From assembly GCF_963678635.1 (NCBI RefSeq), contig NC_087067.1:24065547-24129546 (forward strand): a stretch of DNA of 64,000 nucleotides, read 5' to 3'. Positions 43,808 through 52,827 of this stretch are shown here, in pieces. Both the position numbers and the translations under genes were made by a program. The number at the start of each line of letters is the position of its first letter. Position 1 is the stretch's first letter. This DNA comes from Symsagittifera roscoffensis. Taxonomy: Eukaryota; Xenacoelomorpha; Acoela; Convolutidae. The notes under the pieces are model-generated. The model saw only the letters and a program-made list of their open reading frames with translations, did no database searches and was not told the DNA's origin.

Positions 43808-46027
43808 TTCTTTTTCTATCATTCACCACCAAAAAATTTATTTGGTTGGTCTTTTAACACTAATATTACTTTCGAATCAAACCTCAATATTTGATCCGAA
43901 AGAACAATTGTATGCAAATACTGCAAATAATTTTCGGGTTTCTCATTATGATTGTCAACTAATGACTTCTAACAAAATGTTCTCTCTAAATAAAGTAGCA
44001 CCTTGCAAAGTCCAACCAGAAAAAATTAAAGTAACCCATGCTTATGTTACTCTATATCAGAGACATTATCGAACAAAAGTAAATGCGACAATGTGTCGAC
44101 TCAAACACCAATCAATGCGTTGGTTTTGCGATTCTTTTGATTCGAGTGGTATCGACGCTCGACAAAATATGATCACTACTGATCTCCATTTATCTGCCGA
44201 TCAATGTAAATCGGCCGCCGACAGAGGCTATCTTAACCTAGGCTATGCTGGTATCGGAAATATTCCTTTCAAATTTATTGTTAAAACAGTAACTAATGCC
44301 CATGCTGGCAAAGTTGACGGCAAACATCATAATGAAGTTGATGGCCGTTCTTGGATTAAATTGGACACTTTTGAAACTTACATGCAAAATGTAACTCTGA
44401 CTGTTAACCTCAAAAATGGAACAGTCAATAATTGGCAAAACATTCCTTTGCCCTGTCCAGTGTCTACAAATGGATGTGAAACAACATCCCTAGACGCTTT
44501 TGCATATACTTGGGAAGAACCCAAAAATTGCATTTTCACTATTTTAAACAGATTTCCGGCTAAAATGATTCAAAACGAAGAATCATACTATATAATTAAA
44601 GGCAATTCTAGCCCGTCTATTCATCCTACCCAAACAAGTGAGTCTCAAAAATTCATGCTACAGGTGATGAATAAACCGCAATCTCTTTGTGGTCATCCCA
44701 GAATAGTGTATCCAACTTCATATGATTCACTTTTTATTGCATACACTGACGGTTTCAATATGGATACTGGAATCCAAGTTAAACCAACCCCAGAAACGGG
44801 AACTATTCATAATGCCGGCCAACCAAATTCTACTTTTCTCAAAACAAATTGACTACGAAGCTCATATGGGAACCAAATTGGACTATATTCTTTTTAATAG
44901 CTTCTACATGCTCAGAACGGCCGAGTTAGCCCTTCTGCAAAATCAATGTGAGCTAGAACGCTCCTCAATATTAAATACTTTAATGCTTTCAGTTGAAAGC
45001 CCACGTTTGGCTGGCTGTATTTTAACTCAGAAGCGCTCTATGTTCTTAGAGACCAATGGCAATGTTGCCTGGCTCTACCATTGTCCGAAATTTTATTCAC
45101 CTTTGCAATTAATGGATGAATGTTCGCATTCCCATTATGTATAAGGAAAATGTTCGATTTGTCGATCCAATTACGCGACAAACTTTTCAGTCGGCAGATC
45201 TACAAGACTGCTCCGACAAACATTCAAATCTCTTTCAACTAGATGTTGATGATGATAAGTCCTGGATTGAAATAACCCCTCAAATTACAAGGGTTACAGG
45301 ACCATATCTCTTTAAACCAAAAGAGATAGTTCAACAGATTAAGCATTCTTTAGCCTCTAGCCAAGGCGCTTCAACCTACACTTATGCTCAAATGCAAAAA
45401 TTCTGGAATATGATTTCCGATAATTCAGAGATGAAACGAATACTGCAAAAAGTATCCAGGTCCTTTCTAAACGCTCAAAAATTTCTTTTCACGGACTCAT
45501 ATAGCCCACTAGGTTCTTCCCAAACAATATATTTGGACTATCTCATCTCTCCAAAATTTTGGAAAAACGAATACACCCGTATATTCGGGAAAGTACAATA
45601 CTATTTAGAAAAATGCGGAATAGTCTTCGCCTCTTTTCTATTTCTGAAATTCATACTAGATTGCCTAGTATTCGTAATAAAGGCTATGCACATTCACAAA
45701 ATCACCGGCCGCTCACTACACTCTGGCAAAATATTGCTTGCCGCCTCATACAATATACTTTTCACATCCATAGTGACCTCAATTTTCACTCAAGATGAGC
45801 GAACTGAAAAAATAGAACAAGAATGTGATCAAAAAATACAAGCCCCTCTTTTAAAGGAAATTGATAAAATAAACCAGGATCGCATGTATCCTCACATCCA
45901 ATTAACAAGTTTTGAGAGAATACTCAAAACTTGGATCACCCAACAAACCCAGTCTAATAAAAAATTCTACTGTTCTAGGATATACCAACTGATTCAACTA
46001 TGGACGCAACACTTGATAAGGACTTGA
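43808..46027 (+). pseudogene. env: Envelope glycoprotein, left copy (5' end missing)
   Basis: This env lacks its own start and signal-peptide leader region and begins at TTCTTTTTCTATCATTC fused to pol. The ectodomain is cysteine-rich. Near 44,690 it has the CGHP box (PQSLCGHPRIVYPTSYDSLF); then come NQCELERSSILNTLM and a PITRQTFQSA region. Near 45,600-45,690 there is a long hydrophobic segment (CGIVFASFLF then FILDCLVFVIKAMHI), the probable membrane anchor, and another at ~45,730-45,780. Two frame changes come from 5-base losses near 44,786 and 45,128, both shared with the middle copy. The glycoprotein would mediate entry; this copy is inactive. The family assignment is discussed under the findings. 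Confidence 0.75.
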
Positions 46028-46752
46028 GAGATTTTGAGGATCTTCTCTCACTCCTGCCACCAACCGATCCACTGGACTCGCAGATTTCAGCACTCACTCA
46101 ACAACCAACTGTTTCAACTACTACAACCCCCTTTGCAAAGCCGACCTCAACACGATCCTTCGTTGAGCCACTACTTCAAACCAACTCAGCTGTCCCAATA
46201 ACTATAGCATCAAAGCCACCACACCTAAAAGTTTCACCTCCTGATTTCAAAATACCCCTGGTTACCTCGAATTCCAAAATTAAAAAACGGACCCACATAA
46301 TAAGACCATATAAGATACTAACGGCAAATACGCCGGTATCAACTTCTCAATATCCAATGACCATTAGGCGACAGCCCTTACAACCCACTGAATTAGATAC
46401 TAAATTACATATTCAGTTAGAAAGGGAAAGATAAATTAATTCTAACAGTGATCCCGACTTCGATATGGATCTCAATTATGCTTTGAATCCATTAATCAAC
46501 CGTTTTAAATTAGAAGCCTATCACCCCATAAAAAAATGTACTCCTTAACTAATTCCCTTCTTGAATATCAAAAAATCTATGTCCCAGCAAAATATCTGAC
46601 AGCAAAACTACAAACCCCCCAGTTAGATGACTATACTGAGCAAATTTAGCGCAGTCATATACATGAAACGCATCAAATCCGGGAGTTGAAAAAGCAAATC
46701 CACAATTTGAAAACAAAAAATCACCAACTTATAGCCCGGTTGGAAGAAAGAT
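46000..46752 (+). pseudogene. ORF overlapping the env 3' end, left copy
   Basis: It starts at ATG 46,000, 28 bases inside the env end, in another frame. The N-terminus is acidic and leucine-rich (DKDLRDFEDLLSLLPP), the middle Ser/Thr/Pro-rich and basic, and the later part (NYALNPLINRFKLEAYHP) could be folded. A TAA at 46,432 and a one-base loss near 46,533 break this copy. After a TAG at ~46,647 present in both copies, the same frame continues with a coiled-coil-like stretch (ELKKQIHNLKTKNHQLI) to 46,752. No family was recognised; an accessory or regulatory protein is a guess from position. Confidence 0.55.
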
Positions 46753-46903
46753 TATAAAAATTTATCCTTTCATTTAAACATTTATTCTTTCGCTTTATAT
46801 AGCTATGTAGTATAGCTATTAATTTTGCCTTTCTCAACAATTTTGACTTTTATAAAAAACAAAAAAACAAAAAATACACCCTTTTGTATGAACCAGTCCT
46901 CCC

Positions 46904-48340
46904 CTCAAATCAAAAGAAGGTGTAATATCCTACGGGTTGATGAACAACAATAAAGAAAATCCTAACGTTTCAAAAATTGTCTGAATTAAATTGAAAGAAC
47001 CCTTGTTCATTCCAGCACGCTTTACATAATTATACAAACACTTGGCTGAACCAAATTCATACTTCGAAAAAGGGACTACATTCCTGCCTCATAAAAACAC
47101 AACCAAAACCGAATTGGTTTTCATTAATACAGTTGTACTCAAATTGAGCAAAGCCTATTCTAATTGAGAATCAGAAAGATCATCCTGTCACACTTAACAA
47201 GTGTGTACTAGGATATGCAGTAACTGATATTCAAGGATACGAGGATAAAATATTTGCTATCCACGATTGTGATGAGTTCACAACGAGGATTTGAAACGAA
47301 AGTTCGGAATTCGATAGCTGTTTTATGCTGAACACTGTTGTCAATACAACACAAGAAAACAATACCCAATTATCCGGTCCCTGTCTACAATATGTAGACT
47401 TCAAAAAAAGGTCCATATTCGAATCGAATATGCCCATTGCCCATACAATCTCTGCAGATAGAGCAATGAAAAAAGGGTTTGCTGAATCAATTAGTAAAAG
47501 GTATCCTGAGCTACGACACTTTTGTAACTCAATACATGCTAACATTAACGATATTCTCATCTTCACGGATCCAAAATTTGGACAAATCATATATAACTTG
47601 ATTACCAATCAGAGGTACTTTCAGAAACCCATTTACGACGCTATATTCAACACTTTGTCCGAAATGAAAGATCATGCTATAGCAAATAACATTCGATCTA
47701 CAATTCTTTTCCCTTCAGGAAGGTCACTACAAGTTCTCATGACCAGAATAAACGGATCATACTTCACAAGTAGTGATCTCTCGCGCCTACCATCAAGTAC
47801 CTCTAACAGATGAGGCCCAGAAATTAACAAGCTTTATTGTAGGTGGTAGACAATATACCTACCAAGTTGGATTCTATGGCTTGAAACCACTTCCAAATTT
47901 CTTCAGTAACTTAATGAGGTATGCTTTCGGACCCCTCATAAAAGAAAAAAAAGCAATTACTTACATAGACGACACTCTGTTACAGAATCAAAATAAAAAT
48001 GAAATGTCTGACAGAATTCGAGAATATCATTCTCTTTTACGAAAAGCTAACTTAACAGCTGCCCCTGATAAAACATTTTTCTTTCTAAGAAAAGTTAAAT
48101 TTCTAGGCCATGTTGTCTCTAAAGATGGTCTCTCCCCAATCGCATCAAGAACTGATGATATAAAAAAATTGAAACCCACTGAATCAAAAACAGAAGTTCT
48201 AGGAGTATTAGGTGTCATGGGATTCTACAGCACATACATCATCAATTTTAATGTAGACGCCAAATGTCTATATGAACTGGCAAACAGTAATGATAAGTTT
48301 CAATGGCTACCATGCCACGAAGAAGTTTTTCAATAACTGA
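46904..48340 (+). pseudogene. pol: pol: protease end and reverse transcriptase, unit 1
   Basis: Homologous to 42,921-43,807 and then to the RT that the left copy lacks. Motif A is damaged by a 2-base loss at ~47,785 (SDLS then frameshift). The palm continues at 47,773 with FIVGGRQYTYQVGFYGLKPL and the catalytic YIDD at 47,962-47,973; the thumb/connection reads KVKFLGHVVSKDGLSPIA and VLGVLGVMGFYSTYI. YIDD with LGH and the P-x-FFS box place it in Ty3/Gypsy. Small losses near 47,132 and 47,153 and a TGA near 47,291 break the linker, and a TAA at 48,334 ends the frame where unit 2 has AAA. Confidence 0.85.
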
Positions 48341-49182
48341 AAGACAAATTCTGTCATGATATTTCAAATGCCATAACTAATGTAAACTACCCATTCCACA
48401 TTCATGCCGACTCCTCAAATGTAGGAACCGGGTGTATACTCATCCAAGACCTTTCTGAAGGGAAAAGAATTGTTTCTGCCAATTCTAGAGTCTTTGATAA
48501 GGCAGAGCAGAAAATGTCTACTCAACATCGTGAACTATGTGGAATAATATCTGCTTTGCAAACCTATGAATTCTACAATATAGGTTCACCCTTTCCTCTA
48601 TACCTATATTGTGATCACAGACCTATTCTCTTCTTATGGTCCAGAAAAGGACAACTTTCGCATAGATTTTTTAAATACCAAGTCGCATTGACAAAATTCA
48701 ACAATTTAAAAATAATCTATACCCCAGATTCAAACCTAGCCTTTCTTGACTTATTGAGCCGAAATGTACCCATCGCTGATATCAAAAAATATCAACTTGA
48801 ACACAAAACTATTCCGAATGATATAAACTTCATCCTAGACAATGGAGAACAAATATGTTATTCAGTACTCCATGAAGACGATAATAACATATTTCAAAAC
48901 GATTGCTATCCAGTCATTGCTCAAGTGCAAGGCGGGAAAAAGAAATTAATCAATATCAAGGACAGAGGAGACTTCAGCATTGAAGATGCTCCAGATTATT
49001 TTGAGGAATCTTGTAGTGCGATTCAAAATATAACAGATTTCTTCCGATTTGGCAAACAAATTAACCAAATCAAACGACTATCTATACCAAATATAAACAA
49101 TGAAAACATTTATGAAGAAATTCCAGATGAAGTATCTGCACTTGATGATCCTTTGGAAAATTCAGAATGGCTTGAATTATAA
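48341..49182 (+). pseudogene. pol: RNase H and acidic linker, unit 1
   Basis: The same frame continues past the TAA. RNase H residues are visible: Asp in FHIHADSSNVG, Glu in MSTQHRELCG, Asp in YLYCDHRPILF and a last Asp in AFLDLLSRN. The enzyme would remove template RNA. It is followed by an unusually long, acidic linker (DAPDYFEESCSAIQNITDFF, then IYEEIPDEVSALDD) before integrase. A TAA at 49,180 falls where unit 2 reads on. Confidence 0.85.
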
Positions 49183-50455
49183 GGAGGCAATGTTGAGAAC
49201 AACCTTCTCAACGACCTGGTTAAAGCAAAAAACGATTTTGCAACCAAAACAATATCTTTGAAATTAATTGAACCTCTAAGTCTCCAGTCTGAAGAGAAAA
49301 AATCTGATTCTCTTGAACTAATAGCAAAAATGACCGACTTTGCTAAAGAAGCAAATTTAGATGTTGAAACAATTATGCAAGAGCAGTGTAACGATACTGT
49401 AATCATAGATATCAAAAATTGCATAAAGCAAAACGAAAAGCCAGAAAGAAACAAAAAAAAATCTTTATCGTGAAGAAAAAGGATTAAAAACCTATATCAG
49501 GCAGTTTGAAATATTATTCATTGAAGACCAACATGATCTTCTATGTATTAATGAATATAATGATGACTATACTAAGAGTCCAAAAATTTGCTTACCCATC
49601 TCCCTAGTACTAAACTGCTTTGAGTTAGCTCATAAGCATCCTCTTAGCGATCATCACGGCGAAACAAAAACTTTGGAAATAATCAAAAGATATTTCTATT
49701 GGCCCGGACTCTATGAATGGGTCAACATGCTTCTTCATGATTGCCTAGAATGTCAGAAAAATAAGCCTAAACGAAAAGACCTGAATGAAGCTCCATTACA
49801 ACAATGGGGACAATTAGAAACAATCCCAAAGAAAACGATCCACATTGATCATAAAGTTCCACTCAGACCATCAAGTCACGGCAAAAGTTTTTGCTCAGTT
49901 GTGATAGATGCCTTCTCTAGATATCTTCAAGTCTATCTATGCATCCATGCAGACTCTAGGGAAACCATTAAGTTCTTAGAGAAATACATCACAACATTTG
50001 GTATTCCACAACAAATTATTCATGATTATGGAAGTGCATTCATGAGTAATGATTTTGCTCATTGGTCTTCTGAATTGGGAATAACACTGAGACCAAGAAC
50101 TACATACTTGCCTTGGACTAACGGAAAAGTCGAAGTCCAGAATAAACATTTAACCCAGTACTTTCGACATTTCTTGAGTACCTTAGGCTCAAACTGGTCT
50201 GAATTAACAAATAAGTTTACTTCTGCACATAACACCGCAATTAATTCAAGTACAGGTTACACTCCATATGAGATTGTCTTTGGAATAAAACCTCAGGTTC
50301 CCCTTAGCCTTAAATTAGGCCTCTACCGAGATCAAAACAAAACATGTACCTCTGAATTTTGCGCTGTTCTCGAAAATCATGCTCATACCGAGCATAAGTC
50401 AAACATTGAGACCATAGATAGATTTCAAAAAATCAAACTTCCGCCGAAATACTAA
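49183..50455 (+). pseudogene. pol: Integrase, unit 1
   Basis: The pre-integrase helix region (ANLDVETIMQEQCNDTV) is in one frame, and the zinc-binding and core domains are mainly in 49,673-50,455. Zinc ligands are HKHPLSDHHG upstream and CLECQ. Core Asp in IHIDHKV, second Asp in IIHDYGSAF and Glu in GKVEVQNKH give a DD35E arrangement. The enzyme would insert the DNA copy into the genome. A frame change before 49,673 and a TAA at 50,453 inactivate it. Unit 2 has the same domain with DNG after the second Asp, the commoner form. Confidence 0.9.
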
Positions 50456-51443
50456 AAAGGGAAAATGATTTTAAGTTGATTTATAGTAACACCTATACCC
50501 ATTGCCGCCGCATCTAATAAGGCCCACATGTTCCGAAGTCAATTTAAATTAGGACGGCCTATAAAAGAAGGCACAAGAGTGTTACTAGAAAATATATCCA
50601 AACCACTATTGAAATCTCAAAAGCTTTTGAATTTAAGATCTGGACCTTATACCGTAATTTAAAAAATTACGGAAGTAACATACGGAATTCAAAATCATTT
50701 CACTAACGAAAAAAAGATTGTCCACCGCAATCATATTGTTGAATACTTTCCTAAAGAACAACCAATGCCCAAACTACTACAAGAGTACTCTAGTGATTTA
50801 TTTTCAAGTGATTTTTTATGATCATATAACAAATCAACAAATCAACTCTTTCAATAAACCTAAACAGGTTGAAAATCTACAAGACCAGTTTTGGCAAGTA
50901 GTCAACAATGGTTATCAGCAAATGACTGATAATAATCCTACAAATGAGGATCAAAATAAAACCATTGTCCAAGAACAATCATTAGATTCAGGCAGAGAAA
51001 CTATGCATCTAAGAACTTTGTTCGATGCGACTGCGATTGACCAGAATCTTAGACCTATTCGAAGTTCAACTCCCTATCCTGTTGATAAAACCCCTAACCC
51101 TTCAACTAGTCAATCTAAAAGTTATGGCCACCGCCGCCTACCTAGCCGCAGTATAAGTCCTAATACTAGTCTCGCAAATGACTTTGGCCGCCGCCACCGA
51201 AATATAACAACACAATATGATACTCCCCGTCCTCCTGATTTCCCTCGTTTATCTGAATCATCAGAAAGCTTTACTGATGGAAAAAATATCCCTCATAGCT
51301 CCCAGGAAAGCTTCTATGAGAACACTCGATCCGCACCTGGATCACTTTCTGAATTCAAAAGACCTAAACGGACAAATCGTCCTACAAACTTTTATGGAAC
51401 TACAATTCCATCTAGTATAATTGGCAAATTTAAAAAGAAATAA
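50456..51443 (+). pseudogene. pol: Integrase C-terminal domain and long basic tail, unit 1
   Basis: 50,456-50,720 carries the GPY-type module (LNLRSGPYTVI; TYGIQN), in broken frames with a TAA at ~50,660. From 50,718 one frame stays open to TAA 51,441: HIVEYFPKE then ~230 residues rich in Ser, Arg, Pro, Asn (YGHRRLPSRSISPNTS; FKRPKRTNRPTNFYG; IIGKFKKK). No chromodomain is seen. The tail looks disordered and positively charged, perhaps a DNA- or RNA-binding extension. AATAAA at 51,538 could end the pol transcript. Confidence 0.7.
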
Positions 51444-51581
51444 TAAACACTAACTATTTATTTGGCCAAACGCAATATTTTTCTTATTCTTTTTTTATTG
51501 GACTTCTTTTTTTTCTCTTTTATAAATATTTTGTTTGTAATAAAACCACAAAAACACCAAAACTAAACATATTTACAAATA

Positions 51582-52284
51582 GATTTAAAAATAACTTTTG
51601 ATAAAGGTTAGACTTTATAGCCGTGTAGGATTTGATTAGTTTAACAGGCGCCATCTTTTCCGGAGAATTTTCAGCGGCCCTACTCAGGCTCCTCACTGCA
51701 AACTGCAGCGCTGAATAAGGCCGCCACCAAGCTTGATAGATTCCTTCTAACATGATATCCAGCTCTATCTTTTTTCCTAAAATCTTCTTCTGTTGCTGGT
51801 TTTCTGAAGAATTCTTCTTGAAACTAAAACAAATTTATATACTATTTCTATGTTGCCATGCCACTTAAATAAAAAAGAATTTTAATTTTTACTTTTAAAA
51901 TTGGGTGTACTGTAAAACAAACTTACATCCTCTCCAAAGAATAAGGAAAAAAAGTCCATTGTTTCTTTTGAGACCACATCGTCTCCCATCCATGCACTCC
52001 ACAGTTTCTTAGCAAGGAACTTACTCTGAATTAAGCCTAGCTCGAATAATTCACCGGAATTCAGTATCGGATACTTCAAAAATATAGCTCCTATCCATAA
52101 AAATCATGAACTCCATCGCCGTTAAGTTTACCCCTTTCTCCACTAGCCCATCGTAAATTGACGCCCTTCTCTCGACTTCCTTGTCTTCCAGCAAGGCTTC
52201 ATGTTTAAAGTTTAACTCGTCCCGTAAACTCAAAAATTTCTCCGGGAAGTCCACTAGATTGTCTTCAGGCTCAATATAATTCAT
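51582..52284 (-). pseudogene. Minus-strand spliced gene between pol and env, unit 1
   Basis: ATG at 52,284 opens a frame (MNYIEPEDNLVDFPEKFLSL). The frame slips once near 52,073 in both units, then continues (GELFELGLIQSKFLAKK, DDVVSKETMDFFSLFFGED) to a donor GAT|GTAAGTTTG with the exon ending at 51,927. The intron is 51,824-51,926 (103 bases) and ends in TTTGTTTTAG; exon 2 starts at 51,823 (FQEEFFRKPATEED). One extra A near 51,764 breaks exon 2 in this copy; it goes on as MLEGIYQAWWRPYSALQFAV. About 197 residues in all, soluble and mixed-charge, with no known domain. It is convergent with pol and divergent from env. It could be a captured host gene or an antisense accessory gene of the element. 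Confidence 0.6.
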
Positions 52285-52529
52285 TTTTTAAGGAAGCAAA
52301 AATTTTTTTTTAAATAATGTAATGACAGATGAAGTTTAAACAGAAAGCAAATAAATGATGTTGCTTTTAGTCCTCTTTTATGAAGAGATGTTTTTTCAAT
52401 CTTTTTTTTCCTCCTCCAATAGGAAAGGGGAATGCAGTTGTTAAAAATTAACATCAGCATAAACGAATAAAAATCATTTCACTGCTAGATATCAACAAAT
52501 CAAAACTAAGTGAAAAACCACGACATTGA
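52285..52529. promoter_or_regulatory. Divergent intergenic region upstream of env and the antisense gene
   Basis: About 245 bases separate the two divergent starts. It contains the palindrome TGTTAAAAATTAACA at ~52,438-52,452, T/C-rich tracts and the phrase TTGCTTTTAGTCC. It is nearly identical in unit 2 (61,372-61,616). It may be a two-way promoter; this is inferred from position only. Confidence 0.35.
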
Positions 52530-52796
52530 ACAAAAGTGGAAAAAACCACAACATTACAAAACGAATGCCGAAGGAAATACGAATTAAAACGAAAGACGCC
52601 GAATAACAACGGCCAATCAGAGCTTAGATTTGCAAAAAAGCAAAAACAGCCTTTAAAAACTAACTGTATACAGTTATTTCATGCTTGCTCAATTCCACAT
52701 CTTGCACATCCTAAAAACCTCCTCTCTCCAAAAAATGAATCTGCTGAATTCCTCAAACAAAAATTGAAATCTAACTCAGATTTCCCATCAAAATGA
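52530..52796 (+). CDS. Pre-env ORF without ATG, unit 1
   Basis: An open frame from 52,530 to TGA 52,796, conserved in unit 2. It has no ATG (a GTG sits at 52,536) and is basic, with clusters CRRKYELKRK and AKKQKQ resembling nuclear-localisation signals, then an uncharged IQLFHACSIPHLAHP part. Its stop overlaps an ATG (ATGA) leading towards env. It could be a spliced exon of an accessory protein, a non-AUG-start leader peptide, or simply noncoding; conservation between recent duplicates proves little. Confidence 0.3.
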   Translation, partial: TKVEKTTTLQNECRRKYELKRKTPNNNGQSELRFAKKQKQPLKTNCIQLFHACSIPHLAHPKNLLSPKNESAEFLKQKLKSNSDFPSK

Positions 52797-52827
52797 CGAA
52801 TCCAAATAGTGAACTAGAGGAAGCAAG

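Larger units (their letters stand above)
40371..46903 (+). mobile_element. Left element copy: LTR, gag, protease, truncated pol, env
   Basis: This copy alone carries the LTR, leader and gag. Pol breaks off within RT at 43,807 and is joined directly to env; env and the downstream ORF follow, then the 3' region meets the next unit at 46,903/46,904. It inserted into a LINE. Compared with the other units it lacks the rest of RT, RNase H, integrase, the minus-strand gene and the start of env, about 5.1 kb in all. Confidence 0.8.

Noticed and set aside
43808-43825. Left-copy pol-env joint as a reverse-transcribed spliced env message
   Set aside because: The missing segment begins TATAATC and ends before TTCTTTT, with no GT...AG, and unspliced gag and pol lie just upstream.
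44238-44438. Minus-strand 66-codon ORF inside env, present in all three copies
   Set aside because: Conserved only because the copies are recent duplicates; it is an antisense shadow of a well-formed env frame.
46755-46903. Possible 3' LTR after the post-env ORF
   Set aside because: No similarity to the 40,371-40,889 candidate LTR, and the sequence passes directly into protease; only AT-rich UTR-like DNA is seen.
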